DNA of 7,109 nt from contig CATXCB010000028.1 in the NCBI GenBank assembly GCA_958366705.1, forward strand, positions 1-7,109. Reading direction: 5' to 3'. The notes under the pieces are model-generated. The model was not told the DNA's origin. It saw only the letters and a list, made by a program, of their open reading frames with translations, and ran no database searches. Shown one piece after another: positions 6,859 to 7,109 of this stretch. Source of the DNA: an uncultured bacterium. Lineage in GTDB: Bacteria; Cyanobacteriota; Vampirovibrionia; Gastranaerophilales; Gastranaerophilaceae. Positions within the stretch are counted from its first letter, which is position 1, and each line of letters opens with the position of its first letter. A program made the translations under genes and the position numbers.

Positions 6859-7109
6859 GTTTTCTTCTTAATAAGAAAAATGGATAGCCAAAATATTGGG
6901 GTAAATAATGTAAAATCGTTATTTTGAGTTTGGTAGTCAATGAATATTGTTTAAATTTCCAAACATTCAAATCGTTCTCTGGAAAAATTTCTTTCCACCT
7001 ATTTAGATGTTCCCAAGATGGAGCACTCAACAGACGTTCTTTAGTCAGTAGCTTCATTCTTGATACATATAAATATGATTTTTCTTTTAAATTATTTTTA
7101 TTGAGAAAA
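6851..7109 (-). CDS. 3' end of an unidentified gene, truncated by the window edge
   Basis: An internal ATG at 7057 gives a 68-residue ORF, but the same frame stays open upstream of it to the window edge (17 further codons), so this is more likely the C-terminal 85 residues of a longer protein than a complete small gene. The stop is TAA at 6853-6851. The visible part is basic and aromatic, without a membrane helix. The stretch SWEHLNRWKEIFPENDL followed about 30 residues later by LPQYFGYP faintly recalls the tail of P-loop sulfotransferases (a W-K/R-E segment, then a terminal GY), but the defining N-terminal PAPS-binding motifs are outside the window, so this is only a guess. Strand and position place it in the same polysaccharide locus. 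Confidence 0.6.
   Translation of the reverse strand, partial: FLNKNNLKEKSYLYVSRMKLLTKERLLSAPSWEHLNRWKEIFPENDLNVWKFKQYSLTTKLKITILHYLPQYFGYPFFLLRRKHA

Overview
The window looks like the interior of a capsular polysaccharide, exopolysaccharide or O-antigen locus from a low-GC member of the Bacteroidota, most likely a gut Bacteroidales (Bacteroides, Phocaeicola, Parabacteroides or Prevotella type). The grounds are the low-GC, A/T-rich coding sequence, the absence of clear Shine-Dalgarno sequences before well-defined ATG starts, and a gene mix typical of such loci in that group. Species cannot be told from this sequence.

All convincing genes lie on the minus strand, so the locus reads from right to left. 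At the right edge (6851-7109) is the 3' end of a larger gene that I cannot identify. Its stop overlaps a possible 33-codon ORF (6757-6858). Then comes an AT-rich gap (6442-6756) with no convincing gene. A compact six-gene block follows: an O-antigen/capsule polymerase-like membrane protein (5242-6441), a GT4 glycosyltransferase (4083-5276), a GT2 glycosyltransferase of the rhamnosyltransferase-like type (3199-4098), a polysaccharide pyruvyl transferase family protein (2075-3202), a second, classical GT2 glycosyltransferase (1103-2071), and an acyltransferase-3 family membrane protein (92-1093). Junctions are overlaps of 35, 16 and 4 bp and then gaps of 3 and 9 bp, so the six are almost certainly one transcript. 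Bases 1-91 hold no gene.

Together the genes suggest a Wzx/Wzy-type pathway. The three glycosyltransferases would add sugars in turn to an undecaprenyl-linked unit on the inner face of the membrane. The pyruvyl transferase and the acyltransferase would decorate it with an acidic pyruvate ketal and an ester (probably O-acetyl) group. The polymerase would join flipped units in the periplasm. The flippase, the initiating phosphosugar transferase, the sugar-nucleotide genes, the export genes and any promoter are not in the window. I found no sign of a defence system, CRISPR array, mobile element or RNA gene. The points most worth a second look are the GC-rich second GT2 gene, the remnant-like stretch at 6442-6858, and the unidentified partial gene at the right edge.
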